From contig CBDCYP010000001.1 of the NCBI GenBank assembly GCA_965224235.1, forward strand, positions 496,001-560,000: DNA of 64,000 nt. Direction: 5' to 3'. The notes beneath the pieces were generated by a model. It worked only from the letters and a program-made list of their open reading frames with translations. It ran no database searches and was not told the origin of the DNA. Made by a program: the position numbers and the translations under genes. Positions 62,716 to 64,000 of the stretch are shown here, in pieces. The DNA comes from G958295935 sp965224235. Its GTDB lineage: Bacteria > Chloroflexota > Dehalococcoidia > Lucifugimonadales > Lucifugimonadaceae. Every line of letters starts with the position of its first letter. The stretch's first letter is position 1.

Positions 62716-63666
62716 ATGGTTTTACAGAATCACATAGAGACTCCGCTGTTCGGTGTGGCTATAGACGACCGCCTTGATTTCTGCCGCGATCTTGTTGGAA
62801 GCGCAGGCTACCCGTCGGCTGCTCAGCGAGAACAGGCCGCGTCGCTAAAGGGTGTCGTCTTTGACGGATTGGTGAAGGCCATCGAAGCCGGCATTTCAAA
62901 ATCCCGCTCATCGGTGTGGGTGGATGCCGATCTAGGTGAAGGGGTCCATCTGCGGGCACGAGCCATGTCGCTGGCATCAGGAGTCGTGATCCGGCGCCCA
63001 ATCAGTTCGCCATCTGTGCTCGGTCATGCGAACGACGTCATCAAGTCTGCGAGTCGCCTCGGCGCATGCGCGGTATTGGTTTCGACGACCTACGACCCGG
63101 AAGGCGACATCAAGATTCGGGAGTCTCGGCAGAAAGTGTTGCGAAGAATCGCCAAGGCGTGCAATGAATCGGAGCTTCGCCTGTTCGTAGGGCTCATGCC
63201 AGATCCAGGCAGCGCGCAGCGCGCCGAATCCCAGTCGGAAACACCAGACGAATACGCCACGAGGCGCCTCGTCGAAGGAATTCGTCAATTTCAGGATGCC
63301 AGCCTGGACGTTTCGGGTTGGGTAGTCGAACCTCCATTCGACGCCAAAGCCGCCGCCGTGATAGCCGGGCAGGCCCGGGTTGACGATAGAAGAGACGTGT
63401 CGGTCATGTTCAAGGTTTCGAACAACCCAGAAGCAACCCGACCCCGGCCGGCAATCGGTCCAATCGATCTACGTATCTCCAGGTTGGCGGCGCGATCGCC
63501 CGGGATAGACGGCATCATGGTCGGGCCGGGCGCTTTTGTCTCCCAACTAACACGCCTCACCGGCCACTCGATAGAACGCGAATCCGCGGTCACCCATATA
63601 GCCGGATCACTGGGCAACATCTGGAGCGCTTTTACAGCGGCATACCAGACAAGTGAAGTCAGGTGA
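62716..63666 (+). CDS. Aldolase-like (DUF2090/IolC C-terminal-like) TIM-barrel protein
   Basis: Not confidently recognised. ATG 62716 gives 316 residues, 19 bp after tal-pgi. Segments such as FGVAIDDRLDFCRDLVGSAG, GVVFDGLVKAIEAG, SVWVDADLGEGVHLRA, KVLRRIAKACNESELRLFVG, VSGWVVEPPFDAKAAAVIAG and the closing IDGIMVGPGAF fit a class I aldolase-type barrel, resembling DUF2090 proteins related to the IolC C-terminal domain. A clear catalytic Lys cannot be assigned by eye. Its place between tal-pgi and gnd suggests a sugar-phosphate aldolase role. Confidence 0.55.
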   Translation: MVLQNHIETPLFGVAIDDRLDFCRDLVGSAGYPSAAQREQAASLKGVVFDGLVKAIEAGISKSRSSVWVDADLGEGVHLRARAMSLASGVVIRRPISSPSVLGHANDVIKSASRLGACAVLVSTTYDPEGDIKIRESRQKVLRRIAKACNESELRLFVGLMPDPGSAQRAESQSETPDEYATRRLVEGIRQFQDASLDVSGWVVEPPFDAKAAAVIAGQARVDDRRDVSVMFKVSNNPEATRPRPAIGPIDLRISRLAARSPGIDGIMVGPGAFVSQLTRLTGHSIERESAVTHIAGSLGNIWSAFTAAYQTSEVR

Positions 63667-63715
63667 GATCGAAAGCGATTCGGCCGGGCATCGGCGTTCG
63701 ACTCAGTGGACGACG

Positions 63716-64000
63716 ATGAAACTCGGAATGATCGGGCTCGGCCGCATGGGCGGAGCGATGGCGGGGCGGCTGATGTTGGCCGGCCATCAGATCGTGGCTT
63801 ACGACCAAATTTCCGAGGCGGTCGATCAAGTCGCCTCGGCGGGCGCTGATCGTGCGGCGTCTTTGGAAGACGTAGTTGGGCGCCTGGCTGAACCGCGAAC
63901 AGTCTGGATCATGGTACCGGCAGGAGAAGCGACCGGGGCCGCCGTGAATGCGTTGGTGGACATGATGTCGCCCGGCGACACGATAATCGACGGCGGTAAC
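63716..64000 (+). CDS. gnd: 6-phosphogluconate dehydrogenase (3' end outside window)
   Basis: Oxidatively decarboxylates 6-phosphogluconate to ribulose 5-phosphate. Only the first 95 codons are present: the NADP-binding KLGMIGLGRMGGAMAGRL, then VAYDQ, WIMVPAGEATGAAV and GDTIIDGGN, matching the decarboxylating-type family. It is the fifth gene of the pentose phosphate operon; zwf may follow outside the window. Confidence 0.92.
   Translation, partial: MKLGMIGLGRMGGAMAGRLMLAGHQIVAYDQISEAVDQVASAGADRAASLEDVVGRLAEPRTVWIMVPAGEATGAAVNALVDMMSPGDTIIDGGN

Overview
The window looks like one contig from a moderately high-GC bacterium, most likely a Chloroflexota member of the Dehalococcoidia/SAR202 type. 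That assignment is inferred from gene content: rsmH-ftsA-ftsZ with no murein genes between them, a transaldolase/phosphoglucose isomerase fusion, many SDR, CaiB and enoyl-CoA hydratase paralogs, glycine-reductase-like selenoproteins, and frequent GTG/TTG starts. No rRNA, tRNA or CRISPR array was seen.

Layout. 1-6.7 kb, minus strand: core genes secD (cut by the window edge), def, priA, rplS, trmD and a mogA/moaB-type gene. 7-13.3 kb, plus strand: rsmH, ftsA, ftsZ with a strong terminator hairpin, pdxA, proC and yggT; yggU lies antisense over the yggT 3' end. 13.4-29.3 kb: mixed metabolism, including an active SDR overlapping an inactive SDR, birA, a formamidase-like gene followed by a 132-bp MITE-like element, FMN reductase, a class III aminotransferase, a FIST sensor, SDR, apt, enoyl-CoA hydratase, a CaiB CoA-transferase, a zinc alcohol dehydrogenase, a ROK kinase, a HEAT-repeat protein and a methyltransferase. 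29.4-40.2 kb: modABC molybdate transporter, a TPR protein, pterin carbinolamine dehydratase, a MerR regulator, aldo/keto reductase, epimerase, an unrecognised membrane protein, class I FBPase with class I FBP aldolase, and a GNAT acetyltransferase.

40.5-47.8 kb is the most unusual part. Two intact gene pairs face each other, each a GrdB-like plus a GrdE-like gene (glycine/sarcosine/betaine reductase component B). Both GrdB-like genes contain an in-frame UGA in the family's selenocysteine motif (U-G-T-C-N-R-C-G). Exactly 10 nt downstream of each UGA is a 19-nt hairpin whose stem shows a compensatory base-pair change between the copies, as expected for a bacterial SECIS element. Conventional gene calling would truncate both proteins. 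Both GrdE-like proteins lack the Asn-Cys segment that forms the pyruvoyl group in characterised GrdE, and no grdA, grdC or grdD is nearby. A third, wrecked copy holds only the 5' end of grdB and the 3' end of grdE, with a frameshifted surface-protein fragment and an IS1595-type transposase remnant between them. An IS5-type remnant flanks it.

48.5-50.4 kb has two tandem SMP-30/gluconolactonase-like genes. 50.4-56.6 kb is a minus-strand secreted metalloprotease plus lipoprotein locus that has undergone a tandem duplication of about 1.7 kb. This left one intact protease, one truncated lipoprotein, one 5'-truncated protease fragment and one full lipoprotein with FN3 and cadherin-like domains. 57.4-64 kb is a pentose-phosphate operon: tkt, rpiB, tal-pgi fusion, an aldolase-like gene, and gnd (cut by the window end). 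Together with FBPase and FBP aldolase it supports sugar-phosphate interconversion and gluconeogenesis.
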